The notes: generated from the sequence alone by a model not told the origin. DNA of 47,577 bases from Microbacterium sp. SYP-A9085 (GCF_009649635.1 NZ_WJII01000008.1:1-47577), one strand, 5' to 3'; numbered from the stretch's first letter, positions 16,899 through 25,389 are shown. A program made the numbers and translations.

Positions 16899-18844
16899 GC
16901 GGCATGAGCGATCGGCGCGTGGAATCAGTGAAGCGAGACGAAGTGTTCGATACGGTCCTCATCGCCAACCGCGGCGAGATTGCTCGCCGCGTGATCCGCA
17001 CGCTGCGGCGCCTGGGCATCCGCTCGGTCGCGGTGTACAGCGATGCGGATGCCGCGGCCCCGCACGTCACGGAGGCGGACGAGGCGGTGCGGATAGGCCC
17101 GGCCGCAGCATCCCGCTCGTACCTGGACATCGACGCGATCATCGCCGCCGCCCGCGCCACCGGGGCGCAGGCGATCCATCCCGGGTACGGGTTCCTCTCC
17201 GAGAACGCGGCGTTCGGCGCGGCCTGCGCGGCCGCCGGCATAGTGTTCATCGGCCCGGGCGCGCAGGCGCTCGAGGTGATGGCCGACAAGATCCGGGCCC
17301 GCGACCACGTCGCGGCGTCGGGCGTGCCGATCGTCCCCGGGTTCTCGGCGGCCGGGATGACCGACGACGAGATAGCCCGCACCGCGATCGCCGCCGGATT
17401 CCCGCTCCTGATCAAGCCGTCCGCGGGCGGCGGCGGCAAGGGCATGCAGGAGGTGCACGACGTCGCGCAGCTCGCCGACGCCGTCGCGACGGCGCGCCGG
17501 GTCGCGACCGCCGTTTTCGGCGACGACACGCTGCTGTTCGAACGCCTCATCCAGCGTCCGCGCCATATCGAGGTGCAGGTGCTCGGGGACACGCACGGAC
17601 GCGTGATGCACCTCGGCGAGCGGGAGTGCACGCTGCAGCGCCGCCACCAGAAGGTGATCGAGGAGGCGCCGTCGCCGCTGATCGACGCCGACACCCGGGC
17701 GCGCCTGGGCGCTGCGGCCTGCGCGGCCGCGGCATCCGTCGCCTACACCGGCGCCGGCACCGTCGAGTTCATCGTGTCGGCGGACCGGCCCGACGAGTTC
17801 TTCTTCATGGAGATGAACACGCGGCTGCAGGTCGAGCACCCGGTCACCGAGCTCGTCACCGGCATCGACCTCGTCGAGCAGCAGCTGCGGATCGCCGCCG
17901 GCGCCCCGCTCGCGCTGGACGACGTCACACTGCACGGCCACGCCGTCGAGGCGCGGGTGTACGCGGAGAGCCCCGCGCGCGGCTTCCTGCCCGCCACTGG
18001 CGACGTGCTCGTCTGGCGGGCCGCCGACGGGGTGCGCACGGATGCCGCCGTCGAGACCGGCAGCACCGTCACCGCCGACTACGATCCGATGATCGCGAAG
18101 GTCATCGCCCACGGCACCGACCGCGCGGACGCGCTCGCGGCGCTGGATGCCGCCCTCGCCGAGACCGTGATGTTCGGCGTCGAGTCGAACGTCGACTTCC
18201 TGCGCACGCTGCTGGCCGACCCCGCCGTGCAGGCGGGGGCGATGGACACCGGGCTCATCGACCGGATGCCGGCGTTCGTCGATCCGGCGCCGAGCCGGGC
18301 AGCGCTGGATGCCGCGGCATCCGTCGTGCCCGCCTCGGCGGGGCGCAGCCACGCCGCGCCGCTGTGGCTGGCGCGCTCCGGCTGGCGGATCGGTGCAGAC
18401 GCGCCGGATGCGGCGCAGTCGTTCCTGACCTCGGCGGGCGAGGTCGTCAGCGCGTCGCGGACCCAGGACCCGGGCGACCGCGCGGCGGCGGCACTCGCCG
18501 TCGCGGCACCGGACGGCACCGTCTGGGTGCACGCCGACGGTGTCACCAGCGCCCTCACCCCGCTCACCCGCCGACAGGCGATGGAGCACCGGCTCGCTCA
18601 GCGGGAGCGCGTCGACGCGGCATCCGATCCCGAGCTGCGGGCTCCGATGCCCGGCGCGGTCGTCGCCGTGCACGCCCCGCACGGCGCGCACGTGAGCGCC
18701 GGCGCGCGGATCGTCTCGATTGAGGCGATGAAGATGGAGCATCCCGTGACGGCGCCGCACGACGGCATCCTCACTCTCACCGTCGCCGTCGGCGACCAGG
18801 TCCGCCGCGGACAGATCCTCGCCCGCGTCACCGAATCGGAATGA
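16895..18844 (+). CDS. Acyl-CoA carboxylase biotin carboxylase / BCCP subunit (methylcrotonyl-CoA carboxylase alpha type)
   Basis: A 649-residue chain: an N-terminal biotin carboxylase ([21 protein letters not shown], the glycine-rich ATP loop [21 protein letters not shown]) and a C-terminal biotinyl domain with the acceptor Lys613 in EAMKMEHP. It carboxylates its own biotin for the beta subunit encoded immediately upstream. The GTG at 16895 overlaps the upstream stop by 4 bp; ATG 16904 and a GTG just before FDTVL are possible alternatives, so the first 15 residues are uncertain. GGATGC/GCATCC hexamers are very dense in this gene. Confidence 0.9.
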   Translation: MSGMSDRRVESVKRDEVFDTVLIANRGEIARRVIRTLRRLGIRSVAVYSDADAAAPHVTEADEAVRIGPAAASRSYLDIDAIIAAARATGAQAIHPGYGFLSENAAFGAACAAAGIVFIGPGAQALEVMADKIRARDHVAASGVPIVPGFSAAGMTDDEIARTAIAAGFPLLIKPSAGGGGKGMQEVHDVAQLADAVATARRVATAVFGDDTLLFERLIQRPRHIEVQVLGDTHGRVMHLGERECTLQRRHQKVIEEAPSPLIDADTRARLGAAACAAAASVAYTGAGTVEFIVSADRPDEFFFMEMNTRLQVEHPVTELVTGIDLVEQQLRIAAGAPLALDDVTLHGHAVEARVYAESPARGFLPATGDVLVWRAADGVRTDAAVETGSTVTADYDPMIAKVIAHGTDRADALAALDAALAETVMFGVESNVDFLRTLLADPAVQAGAMDTGLIDRMPAFVDPAPSRAALDAAASVVPASAGRSHAAPLWLARSGWRIGADAPDAAQSFLTSAGEVVSASRTQDPGDRAAAALAVAAPDGTVWVHADGVTSALTPLTRRQAMEHRLAQRERVDAASDPELRAPMPGAVVAVHAPHGAHVSAGARIVSIEAMKMEHPVTAPHDGILTLTVAVGDQVRRGQILARVTESE

Positions 18845-18851
18845 AGGACAC

Positions 18852-20012
18852 ATGGACACGTACACCACCTACGACGTGACGGACGACGAGCGCGAACTCG
18901 CCGGCCTGGTCCGCGACTTCGCAGACACCGTCATCGCACCGATCTCCTACGAGGCCGACCGCACGCACACCCTGCCGCTGGACGTCGTCGCGCAGATGGG
19001 CGACATGGGGCTGTTCGGCCTGCCGTTCCCCGAGGAGTACGGCGGGCAGGGCGGCGACTACTTCGCGCTCGGCGTCGCGATCGAGGCCATCGGCCGCGTC
19101 GACCAGTCGCTGGCGATCACGCTGGAAGCCGGCGTGAGCCTCGGCGCCATGCCCGTATTCCGGTTCGGGAATGAATCGCAGAAGCGGGAGCTGCTGCCGG
19201 ACCTGCTGGCCGGCCGTGCGCTCGCCGGCTTCGGTCTCACCGAGCCCGATGCCGGCTCGGACGCCGGTGCCACCCGCACCACCGCGCGGCTCGAGGACGG
19301 GCAGTGGGTCGTCAACGGGGCGAAGCAGTTCATCACGAACTCCGGCACCGCCATCACCCGCTTCGTCACCGTCACCGCTGTGACCGGCGAGCGGGGCGGC
19401 CGCAAGGAGATCTCCACGATCATCGTCCCCAACGGCACCCCGGGTTTCACGGTGGAGCCCGCATACGACAAGGTCGGCTGGCGGGCCTCCGACACGCACC
19501 CGCTGACGTTCGCGGACGCGCGCGTGCCCGCGGAGAACCTGCTCGGCGCGCAGGGGCGGGGCTTCGCGAACTTCCTGCACATCCTCGACGAGGGCCGCAT
19601 CGCCATCGCCGCGCTGGCCACCGGTGCCGCCGAGGGGTGCGTGGACGCGGCCGTCGATTATGCGCACAGCCGCACGGTGTTCGGCCAGTCCCTCGCGACC
19701 AAGCAGGCGATGCAGTTCAAGATCGCCCGGATGCAGGCGCGCGTGCACACGGCGCGGCTCGCGTGGCACCAGGCGGCGCGTCTGCGCGACGCGGGCAAGC
19801 CGTTCAAAACCGAGGCGGCGATAGCGAAGCTCGTCGCCGGCGACGCGGCGATGGACAACGCCCGCGACGCCACCCAGGTGTTCGGCGGCAACGGGTTCAT
19901 GAACGAGTATCCGGTGGCCCGGCACTACCGCGACTCGAAGATCCTCGAGGTCGGCGAGGGGACCACCGAGGTGCAGCTGCTGGTGATCGCCCGCGCGCTC
20001 GGGCTAGCGTGA
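18852..20012 (+). CDS. Acyl-CoA dehydrogenase (isovaleryl-CoA dehydrogenase type)
   Basis: A 386-residue flavoenzyme with FGLTEPDAGSDA (FAD and substrate contact), KQFITNSG, a WRASDTHPLTF segment, an RTVFGQ motif and a C-terminal VGEGTTEVQ whose Glu is the likely catalytic base. By operon position it should oxidise isovaleryl-CoA to 3-methylcrotonyl-CoA, the substrate of the carboxylase encoded upstream. The ATG has AAGGA 5-9 nt before it, 7 bp after the carboxylase stop. It corresponds to fadE19 (Rv2500c) in the syntenic M. tuberculosis locus. Confidence 0.9.
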   Translation: MDTYTTYDVTDDERELAGLVRDFADTVIAPISYEADRTHTLPLDVVAQMGDMGLFGLPFPEEYGGQGGDYFALGVAIEAIGRVDQSLAITLEAGVSLGAMPVFRFGNESQKRELLPDLLAGRALAGFGLTEPDAGSDAGATRTTARLEDGQWVVNGAKQFITNSGTAITRFVTVTAVTGERGGRKEISTIIVPNGTPGFTVEPAYDKVGWRASDTHPLTFADARVPAENLLGAQGRGFANFLHILDEGRIAIAALATGAAEGCVDAAVDYAHSRTVFGQSLATKQAMQFKIARMQARVHTARLAWHQAARLRDAGKPFKTEAAIAKLVAGDAAMDNARDATQVFGGNGFMNEYPVARHYRDSKILEVGEGTTEVQLLVIARALGLA

Positions 20013-20017
20013 CGGTC

Positions 20018-20494
20018 ATGACCGAGATCACGCAGCGCGGACTGTACTACGAGGAGTGCGAGGTCGGCGCCCGGTACCTGCACCGTCCCGGCCGCACCGT
20101 GACCGAGGCTGACAACATGCTGTTCTCGGCGCTGACGATGAACACGCAGGCGCTGCACCTGGATGCCGCGTACTCGGCCACCCAGCCGTTCGGCAAGCCG
20201 CTGATGAACTCGATGTGGACCCTGGCGACGCTGGTCGGGATGTCGGTCGCGCAGATCACGCAGGGGACCCTCGTCGCGCAGCTCGGCCTGTCCGACATCG
20301 CCTTCCCGCATCCGGTGTTCGCCGGCGACACCCTGTACGGCGACACCGAGATCGTCTCGAAGCGACTGTCGAAGTCGCGCCCGGGGCAGGGCCTCGTGAC
20401 GATGACGCACACCGGCCGCAACCAGGACGGCACGGTCGTGGCCACGGTGTCCCGCGTCGCCCTGATGTGGTGCCTGCCCGAGGGGTCGGCGTGA
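20018..20494 (+). CDS. MaoC family (hot-dog) dehydratase
   Basis: A 158-residue single hot-dog protein. MNTQALHLDAAYS near residue 40 carries the hydratase-2 Asp/His pair region, and FAGDTLYGDTEI follows. In this operon it should hydrate an unsaturated intermediate such as 3-methylglutaconyl-CoA. The ATG at 20018 is used; a GTG at 20009 that overlaps the previous stop by 4 bp is equally possible and would add three residues. The next gene overlaps it by 4 bp. Confidence 0.85.
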   Translation: MTEITQRGLYYEECEVGARYLHRPGRTVTEADNMLFSALTMNTQALHLDAAYSATQPFGKPLMNSMWTLATLVGMSVAQITQGTLVAQLGLSDIAFPHPVFAGDTLYGDTEIVSKRLSKSRPGQGLVTMTHTGRNQDGTVVATVSRVALMWCLPEGSA

Positions 20495-21294
20495 CACTCG
20501 CGATGGGCCCGGCCCTGCTGTTCTGCCCGGCCGACCGGCCGGAGCGGTTCGCGAAGGCCGCGGACCGGGCGGACGCCGTCATCCTCGACCTGGAGGACGC
20601 CGTCGCGCCGGATGCCAAGGTCGCCGCGCGCGGGCATGTCATCGAGAGCCGTCTCGATCCGGCCCGCACGATCGTCCGCGTCAACGAGCTCGGCGGCGAG
20701 CACACGGCATCCGACCTGTCCACCGTCCTGCAGACCGACTACCGCACGATCATGGTCGCCAAGGCCGAATCGCCGAAGAAGATCGGCCGGCTGGACCCGC
20801 GGCTGCGGGTGATAGCGCTGTGCGAGACGGCGCGCGGCGTCGCGAACGCCGAGAAGATCGCGGCGCTGCCCAACGTCGTCGCGCTGATGTGGGGGGCCGA
20901 GGACCTCGTCGCCTCGCTGGGCGGCACGTCCAGCCGCAAGGACAGCGGCCGGTACCGTGACATCGCCCGCCACGCCCGGTCGCGGGTGCTCTTGGCGGCC
21001 GGCGCTCACGGCAAGGCCGCGATCGACGCGGTGCACCTGGACATCACCGACGCGAAGGGTCAGCAGCGGGAGGCCCGGGATGCCGCCGCCAGCGGGTTCG
21101 CCGCGACGGCCTGCATCCACCCGTCGCAGGTGCAGACAGTGCGGGACGCATATCGCCCCGACGCGAAGACGCTTGCCTGGGCGCGTGCCGTGCTCGCCGC
21201 CGCGGAGGGGGAGCGGGGCGTGTTCGCGTTCGACGGGCGCATGGTCGACGAGCCGGTGCTGCGGCACGCCCGGGCCGTGATGGCGCGGGCCTGA
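20491..21294 (+). CDS. HpcH/HpaI aldolase family CoA-ester lyase (CitE-like)
   Basis: A 267-residue TIM-barrel lyase with VILDLEDAV (metal ligand region), RVNE, ALCETARGVANAEKI and WGAEDLVASLGG. Members cleave 3-hydroxyacyl-CoAs such as citramalyl-CoA or HMG-CoA. In M. tuberculosis the equivalent Rv2498c has been shown to act on both itaconate- and leucine-derived 3-hydroxyacyl-CoAs, giving acetyl-CoA plus a ketoacid. The start is GTG 20491 in a 4-bp overlap with the MaoC gene; ATG 20503 is an alternative. It is the last gene of the operon; a hairpin cluster follows. Confidence 0.85.
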   Translation: MTLAMGPALLFCPADRPERFAKAADRADAVILDLEDAVAPDAKVAARGHVIESRLDPARTIVRVNELGGEHTASDLSTVLQTDYRTIMVAKAESPKKIGRLDPRLRVIALCETARGVANAEKIAALPNVVALMWGAEDLVASLGGTSSRKDSGRYRDIARHARSRVLLAAGAHGKAAIDAVHLDITDAKGQQREARDAAASGFAATACIHPSQVQTVRDAYRPDAKTLAWARAVLAAAEGERGVFAFDGRMVDEPVLRHARAVMARA

Positions 21295-21301
21295 GGCGTC
21301 C

Positions 21302-21393
21302 CTCCTCGGCTCGGCCGAGGAGAATGGCCGAGGCGAGGGCCGAATGACCCGGATCGGCCCTCGCGCGGGCCGATCCCCTCGGCTCGGCCGAGG
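21302..21393. terminator. Cluster of GC-rich hairpins between convergent genes
   Basis: Three perfect stem-loops follow each other: a 9-bp stem with TCG loop (21302-21322), a 10-bp stem (21351-21376) and a 7-bp stem with TCG loop (21377-21393). The middle one competes with an alternative perfect 10-bp stem (21334-21363). They sit between the lyase (plus) and phosphatase (minus) stops, as expected for a bidirectional terminator, but without T-runs. Confidence 0.5.
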
Positions 21394-21416
21394 ATGCCGC
21401 CGCCGGGCGCCCGCTG

Positions 21417-22034
21417 TTAGCGCGGGGTGGGCGCGAAGCTCACGCTGCGGGCCGTGTCGACAAGGCGCAGACCCTCCCGTTCGTAGAGCATCGTGTAGCC
21501 GCCGCCGTTGGGCAGGGAGGTGCCGGGCGCGGGAAGGTCGCCGCCGGACACGTGGCGCACGAGCTCGCGGATGAGTCCGCCGTGCGCGACGACGATGACG
21601 GATGCCGCGGCCGGCGCTGTCGCGCGGCGTACGTCCCGCACGACGCGGTGCACGGCGGCGAGCGCGCGGCGCCGCAGCTTGTCGTGGGTCTCGGCGCCGG
21701 GCACCTGCGCCGTGCCCCAGGGACCCCACAGGTCCGCCGCCTCCGCGACGGTCTTGCCCTCGCCGGCGCCGTACGCCCGTTCCCGCAGCCGCCGGTACAG
21801 GCGGGGCGGGTTCAGCGCGAGCTCGGCGGCGATGATCTCCGCGGTCTCCCGCGCCCGCGCCAGGTCGCTCGCCACGATCGCGACCGAGCCGTCCAGCTGC
21901 CCGCGGAGATCCACAGCGGCCTCGCGCGCCTGCCGGCGCCCGGTGTCGTTGAGCGGGATGTCGGAGCTGCCCTGAATGCGTCCGGCCAGGTTCCAGTCGG
22001 TCTCGCCGTGGCGCACGAAGATCAGGGAGGTCAC
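21417..22034 (-). CDS. Histidine phosphatase family protein
   Basis: A 205-residue phosphoglycerate-mutase-like protein with the RHGETDWN motif (phospho-acceptor His9), a QGSSDIPLNDTG segment, the second arginine in SDLARARETA, an acidic residue in LRERAYGAGEGK, and AHGGLIREL (second catalytic His). Broad-specificity phosphatases of this group act on phosphosugars or nucleotides; substrate unknown. The start is GTG 22034, with TATCGT (22041-22046) 6 nt upstream. A much longer open frame in the same phase is rejected because it crosses the sirtuin gene. Confidence 0.85.
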   Translation of the reverse strand: MTSLIFVRHGETDWNLAGRIQGSSDIPLNDTGRRQAREAAVDLRGQLDGSVAIVASDLARARETAEIIAAELALNPPRLYRRLRERAYGAGEGKTVAEAADLWGPWGTAQVPGAETHDKLRRRALAAVHRVVRDVRRATAPAAASVIVVAHGGLIRELVRHVSGGDLPAPGTSLPNGGGYTMLYEREGLRLVDTARSVSFAPTPR

Positions 22035-22040
22035 CCTTCG

Positions 22041-22046
22041 ACGATA
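22041..22046 (-). promoter_or_regulatory. -10 element (TATCGT), leaderless histidine phosphatase
   Basis: The hexamer lies 6 nt from GTG 22034. The adjacent GAAGG touches the GTG directly, so it is badly spaced to serve as a ribosome binding site. Confidence 0.4.
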
Positions 22047-22065
22047 GCCGCGGCATATCCCAGAT

Positions 22066-22111
22066 CCCTGAGCGGGCGCGGCGAGACGAAGCGCGGGCTC
22101 GTCGCTCAGGG
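22066..22111 (-). terminator. Inverted repeat across the sirtuin stop codon
   Basis: CCCTGAGCG (22066-22074) and CGCTCAGGG (22103-22111) are a perfect 9-bp inverted repeat with a 28-nt GC-rich loop. It lies at the end of the sirtuin gene, just upstream of the phosphatase promoter. Confidence 0.4.
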
Positions 22112-22933
22112 AGTCGCCGGCTCCGGCAGGTGCTCGGCCAGCGCCGCCAGCACGTCGCTGGTCCCGGCATCCACCTTCACCGCCGCGCGGGCGTCGGCCC
22201 GGGTCTGGCCGCGGTTCACGATTACGATCGGCAGCTCGCGCCGGTGCGCGCGCTGGATCAGCCGCATCCCGGAGTTCACCGCCAGCGACGAGCCCGCCAC
22301 CAGCAGCGCCTCCGCGCCCGCGACCAGCTGCTCGGCGCCGGCGAACCGGCCCACGGGGATCGTCTCGCCGAAGAACACCACCTCGGGCTTGAGCATCCCG
22401 CCGCACACCGAGCACACCGGGAGCCGGAAGCCGTCGACCGACGCGGGGCGTACGTCGCCGTCCGGCAGCAGTACGGCGTCCTCGCCGGCGACCAGCCACG
22501 GATTGTCGGCCTCGATCTGCACGGCGATATTTCGGCGGTCGAAGACCTGACCGCAGTGCAGGCAGACCACGCGGCGCATCGTGCCGTGCAGCTCCACCAC
22601 CCGCTGCGAGCCGGCCTGGAGGTGCAGGCCGTCCACGTTCTGCGTGATCACACCGGTCGCGATGCGGCGACGCTCGAGCGCGGCGAGGGCGGCATGCCCC
22701 CCGTTCGGCAGCACGGAGGAGAACCGCCGCCACCCCATGTGGCTGCCCACCCAGTACCGCCGTCGGGCGTGCTCGGACGCGAGGAAGTGCTGCACGGTCA
22801 TCGGGGTGCGCACCGGCGCGCCCTCGCCGCGATAGTCCGGGATGCCGGAATCCGTCGAGACGCCCGCGCCCGTGAGGACCGCGATGCGGCGACCCGCCAG
22901 CACCGCCACGGCGTCCTCGATAGCGCCCGTCAT
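22106..22933 (-). CDS. cobB: NAD-dependent protein deacylase (sirtuin)
   Basis: A 275-residue sirtuin. The NAD-binding motif GAGVSTDSGIPDYRG is at 22-36, TQNVDGLH at 97-104, catalytic His116 in ELHGT, and the structural zinc Cys pairs are 124/127 and 174/177. The arrangement resembles class II (SIRT4-like) proteins, so deacylation other than deacetylation is possible. The ATG at 22933 is used; upstream in-frame starts run into the divergent methyltransferase promoter. A TAGCCT hexamer about 20 nt upstream may be its -10. Confidence 0.88.
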   Translation of the reverse strand: MTGAIEDAVAVLAGRRIAVLTGAGVSTDSGIPDYRGEGAPVRTPMTVQHFLASEHARRRYWVGSHMGWRRFSSVLPNGGHAALAALERRRIATGVITQNVDGLHLQAGSQRVVELHGTMRRVVCLHCGQVFDRRNIAVQIEADNPWLVAGEDAVLLPDGDVRPASVDGFRLPVCSVCGGMLKPEVVFFGETIPVGRFAGAEQLVAGAEALLVAGSSLAVNSGMRLIQRAHRRELPIVIVNRGQTRADARAAVKVDAGTSDVLAALAEHLPEPATP

Positions 22934-22982
22934 CCGCACCCCCGCGCACCAGGCTACGCCGCGGATGCGGCATCCTGGAACG

Positions 22983-23786
22983 GTGCTCCCGATCCGCATC
23001 GACGATCCCCGCGATCCGCGTCTGGCCGACTACCGGGACCTCACCGACATCGCGCTGCGCCGGAAGCTCGAGCCCTCCGGTGGCCTGTACATGGCCGAGT
23101 CTGCGAAGGTCCTCGCCCGCGCCCTCGCGGCGGGGCACATCCCGCGATCCGCCCTGGTCCAGGAGAAGTGGATGCCGGACGCCGCGGCGCTGCTGGCAGC
23201 CCACCCCGATGTCCCGGTCTACGTCGTGCCCGCGACGGTCGCCGAGCAGCTCACCGGGTACGCGGTGCACCGCGGCATCCTCGCCGCCATGCACCGGCCG
23301 GAGCTGCCCGCCCCCGAGGACGTCCTCGCCGGCGCACGGCGCGTCGTCGTGCTCGAGGACATCGTCGACCATACGAACGTGGGGGCAATGTTCCGTGCGG
23401 CGGCCGGGATCGGCGCCGACGCCGTGCTCGTGGGGCCCCGGTGCGCCGATCCGCTCTACCGCCGCAGCGTGCGGGTGAGCATGGGGACGGTGTTCCAGGT
23501 GCCGTGGACCCGGCTCCCGGACTGGCCCGCCGCGGGAGCCGTGCTGCACGCGGCGGGATTCCACGTCGCGGCCCTCGCGCTCGCCGACGACGCCGTGCCG
23601 CTGGACGTGTTCGCCGCCGCGCCGCCCGAGAAGGTGGCGCTCATGCTCGGCGCCGAAGGCGACGGGCTCAGCCGCCGTGCGGCGGCCATCGCCGACACCG
23701 TCGTGACGATCCCGATGCGCGGCGGCGTCGACTCGCTGAACGTCGCCGCAGCCGCTGCCGTCGCGATGTGGGCGCTGCGGGTCTGA
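22983..23786 (+). CDS. SpoU/TrmH family RNA 2'-O-methyltransferase
   Basis: A 267-residue SPOUT methyltransferase with motif 1 NVGAMFRAA, motif 2 LMLGAEGDGLS and motif 3 VTIPMRGGVDSLNVAAAAAV, the knotted SAM site. The N-terminal part (about 1-100) looks like the substrate-binding domain of rRNA methyltransferases of the TsnR/RlmB group. The target nucleotide cannot be told. GTG 22983 is the start; CATCCT lies 6 nt upstream, a weak version of the leaderless layout. This is the last native-looking gene before the lower-GC insert. Confidence 0.88.
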   Translation: MLPIRIDDPRDPRLADYRDLTDIALRRKLEPSGGLYMAESAKVLARALAAGHIPRSALVQEKWMPDAAALLAAHPDVPVYVVPATVAEQLTGYAVHRGILAAMHRPELPAPEDVLAGARRVVVLEDIVDHTNVGAMFRAAAGIGADAVLVGPRCADPLYRRSVRVSMGTVFQVPWTRLPDWPAAGAVLHAAGFHVAALALADDAVPLDVFAAAPPEKVALMLGAEGDGLSRRAAAIADTVVTIPMRGGVDSLNVAAAAAVAMWALRV

Positions 23787-23811
23787 TCGCAAGGGCGAGC
23801 GGACTGGCCCC

Positions 23812-23940
23812 TCAATGGTTTTCTGGTCGGCGTGAGTGGATCGCGGTCGGTTTCAGAAACCGGGCACGCTTGGCCGCTGCGGGTGGTCGAGGATTCTCGG
23901 CTTGACCCGAGTTCTTGTCAGACTGCTGGTGCTTCCTCAT
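23812..23940 (-). CDS. Small basic protein (42 residues), unknown
   Basis: The frame starts with ATG at 23940 (MRKHQQSDKNSG) and stops with TGA at 23812. The product is hydrophilic, rich in Arg, Lys, Pro and Ala, and probably unstructured; I recognise no family. Support for a real gene is the TAGCGT hexamer (23947-23952) exactly 6 nt before the ATG, the same layout as many confirmed genes here. It lies in the 447-bp space between the methyltransferase and the desaturase that otherwise lacks long genes. No codon-bias argument can be made at this length. Confidence 0.45.
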   Translation of the reverse strand: MRKHQQSDKNSGQAENPRPPAAAKRARFLKPTAIHSRRPENH

Positions 23941-23946
23941 GTCTGG

Positions 23947-23952
23947 ACGCTA
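23947..23952 (-). promoter_or_regulatory. -10 element (TAGCGT) of the 42-residue small gene
   Basis: The hexamer lies 6 nt from the ATG at 23940. It matches the -10 of glgA and of the GerW-like gene base for base. Confidence 0.4.
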
Positions 23953-24019
23953 CCGACTCAAGATGTACATGCTCACAGGGAGCAAATTGAGCGTGAAGCC
24001 GTCGCGCTCGGCCGCGGCG

Positions 24020-24178
24020 TCAACTCTTTCGAGTACGGTTCCGGATGAGCCCGAAGATCACTGTCCCGACGAAGAGGACGATGCCGATGATCGCCAACCA
24101 GAGCAGTCCCTTGAGCGCAAAGCCGACAACGGCGAGAACCGCCCAGACGACCAGCAGGATTACGAGTACTGTCCACAT
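24020..24178 (-). CDS. Small hydrophobic membrane protein (52 residues)
   Basis: The product begins MWTVLVILLVVWAVL and is almost entirely two hydrophobic segments (about 3-22 and 24-45) joined by a Lys (ALKGLLW), with a basic end RNRTRKS. This matches the small actinobacterial proteins usually annotated as hydrophobic protein, of unknown function. The start ATG 24178 has TACGGT (24186-24191) 7 nt upstream. It lies 55 bp downstream of the desaturase on the same strand, which fits a membrane-related gene set. Confidence 0.75.
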   Translation of the reverse strand: MWTVLVILLVVWAVLAVVGFALKGLLWLAIIGIVLFVGTVIFGLIRNRTRKS

Positions 24179-24185
24179 GGCTCTC

Positions 24186-24191
24186 ACCGTA
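24186..24191 (-). promoter_or_regulatory. -10 element (TACGGT), leaderless small hydrophobic protein
   Basis: The hexamer lies 7 nt from the ATG at 24178. This suggests the gene has its own promoter rather than depending on the desaturase transcript. Confidence 0.4.
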
Positions 24192-24233
24192 CGCGATCGC
24201 GATGCTGATCACACCCCCTCTGACACTCATGGC

Positions 24234-25361
24234 CTAGCCGAGACCGTCACCCGTTCGCTCCGCAGACCCGCTTGACACGAACTGACGCTGGTCGATGAGC
24301 GGGCAGGTGAACACATCCCGCTCGCCGAGACCGACGCGATTGATGTAGCGCACCACGATGGTGTACGAGGCGAACAGTCCCGTCTGGGTGTACGGGACCG
24401 CGTGCTCGTCGCAGTAGGCGGCGATCAGCGGCGCTGCGCGCCGCAGATGCGGGCGAGGCATCGAGGGGAACAAGTGGTGTTCGATCTGGTAGTTGAGTCC
24501 ACCCATCGCGACGTCGAGGAAGCGGCTGCCCCGAATGTTCCGGCTCATCATCACCTGCCGTCGCAGAAAGTCGAGCGTGCGGTCGCGGGGTACCACCGGC
24601 ATGCCCTTGTGGTTCGGCGCAAAGGAGACGCCCATGTAGAACCCGAAGATGCCCAGCTGGACCACGAGAAACACGAACGCGATGCCAGGTGACAGCACGA
24701 GGAAGACGAGCGTCGTGAAGCCGACCAGCCGTACCCCCATGAAGCCGATCTCCACCCAACGTCGATCGAGATGCTGCCGTCCCACGATGCGCCGCAGCCC
24801 CGATGCGTGCAACGAGACGCCCTCCAGGAGGAGGAGCGGGAAGAAGAAGAGGCCCTGGTGCGCGCGTATCCACCGGCCCAGCGGACCAGCCAGCCATCGT
24901 GAGCGCTCTCCGGTCACGGTGATGACCGGCAACTCGAGGTCCGGGTCGGAGCCGAGCTTGTTCGGGTTCGCATGGTGCCGCGTGTGCTTGTGCTGCCACC
25001 ATCCGTAGCTCATCCCAACGAGCAGATCACCGAGGATCAGGCAGATCCAGTCGTTCCATCGGCCGGAGGCGAAGATCTGGCGGTGCGCGGCATCGTGCCC
25101 GAGGAACGCGATCTGCGTGAAGACAATCGCCAGCACAGCGGCGGTGAACAGCTGCCACCACGTGTCGCCGATGAACACGAACGCCACCAGGCAGCCGCCG
25201 AGGGCGATCGGTGCGCCGATCAGCTTCGACCAGTAGTACCCGTATCGGCGGCGCATCAGACCGCTCTGTCTCACTCGCTGGGCGAGTTCGGTGAACTCGC
25301 TCGCGCCCGTCGTGGGCTTCTCACCCATCGGACGGTGGATCGTAGAGCGGATGGCGCCCAT
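24234..25361 (-). CDS. Membrane fatty-acid desaturase
   Basis: A 375-residue di-iron desaturase with the three histidine boxes: GHDAAH (His89, His93), HTRHH (His126, His129, His130) and QIEHH (Gln292, His295, His296). The Gln in the third box is typical of front-end and acyl-lipid desaturases. Several hydrophobic segments flank the boxes (about 45-85, 105-120, 205-250). It introduces a double bond into membrane acyl chains; the position is unknown. The ATG at 25361 follows GGAGAAGGGG. It lies 28 bp after the unknown gene upstream and belongs to the lower-GC block. Confidence 0.9.
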   Translation of the reverse strand: MGAIRSTIHRPMGEKPTTGASEFTELAQRVRQSGLMRRRYGYYWSKLIGAPIALGGCLVAFVFIGDTWWQLFTAAVLAIVFTQIAFLGHDAAHRQIFASGRWNDWICLILGDLLVGMSYGWWQHKHTRHHANPNKLGSDPDLELPVITVTGERSRWLAGPLGRWIRAHQGLFFFPLLLLEGVSLHASGLRRIVGRQHLDRRWVEIGFMGVRLVGFTTLVFLVLSPGIAFVFLVVQLGIFGFYMGVSFAPNHKGMPVVPRDRTLDFLRRQVMMSRNIRGSRFLDVAMGGLNYQIEHHLFPSMPRPHLRRAAPLIAAYCDEHAVPYTQTGLFASYTIVVRYINRVGLGERDVFTCPLIDQRQFVSSGSAERTGDGLG

Positions 25362-25389
25362 GATGACCCCTTCTCCGCCGGGCAGCCTT

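Noticed and set aside
11183..21294. Biosynthetic gene cluster for a branched-chain-primed product
   Set aside because: bkd genes can feed polyketide or fatty-acid starters, but the genes that follow are the catabolic leucine set and no synthase is present.
23812..24178. Toxin-antitoxin pair formed by the two small genes
   Set aside because: The hydrophobic 52-residue protein matches a common two-segment membrane family rather than a single-span toxin, and each gene has its own promoter without overlap.
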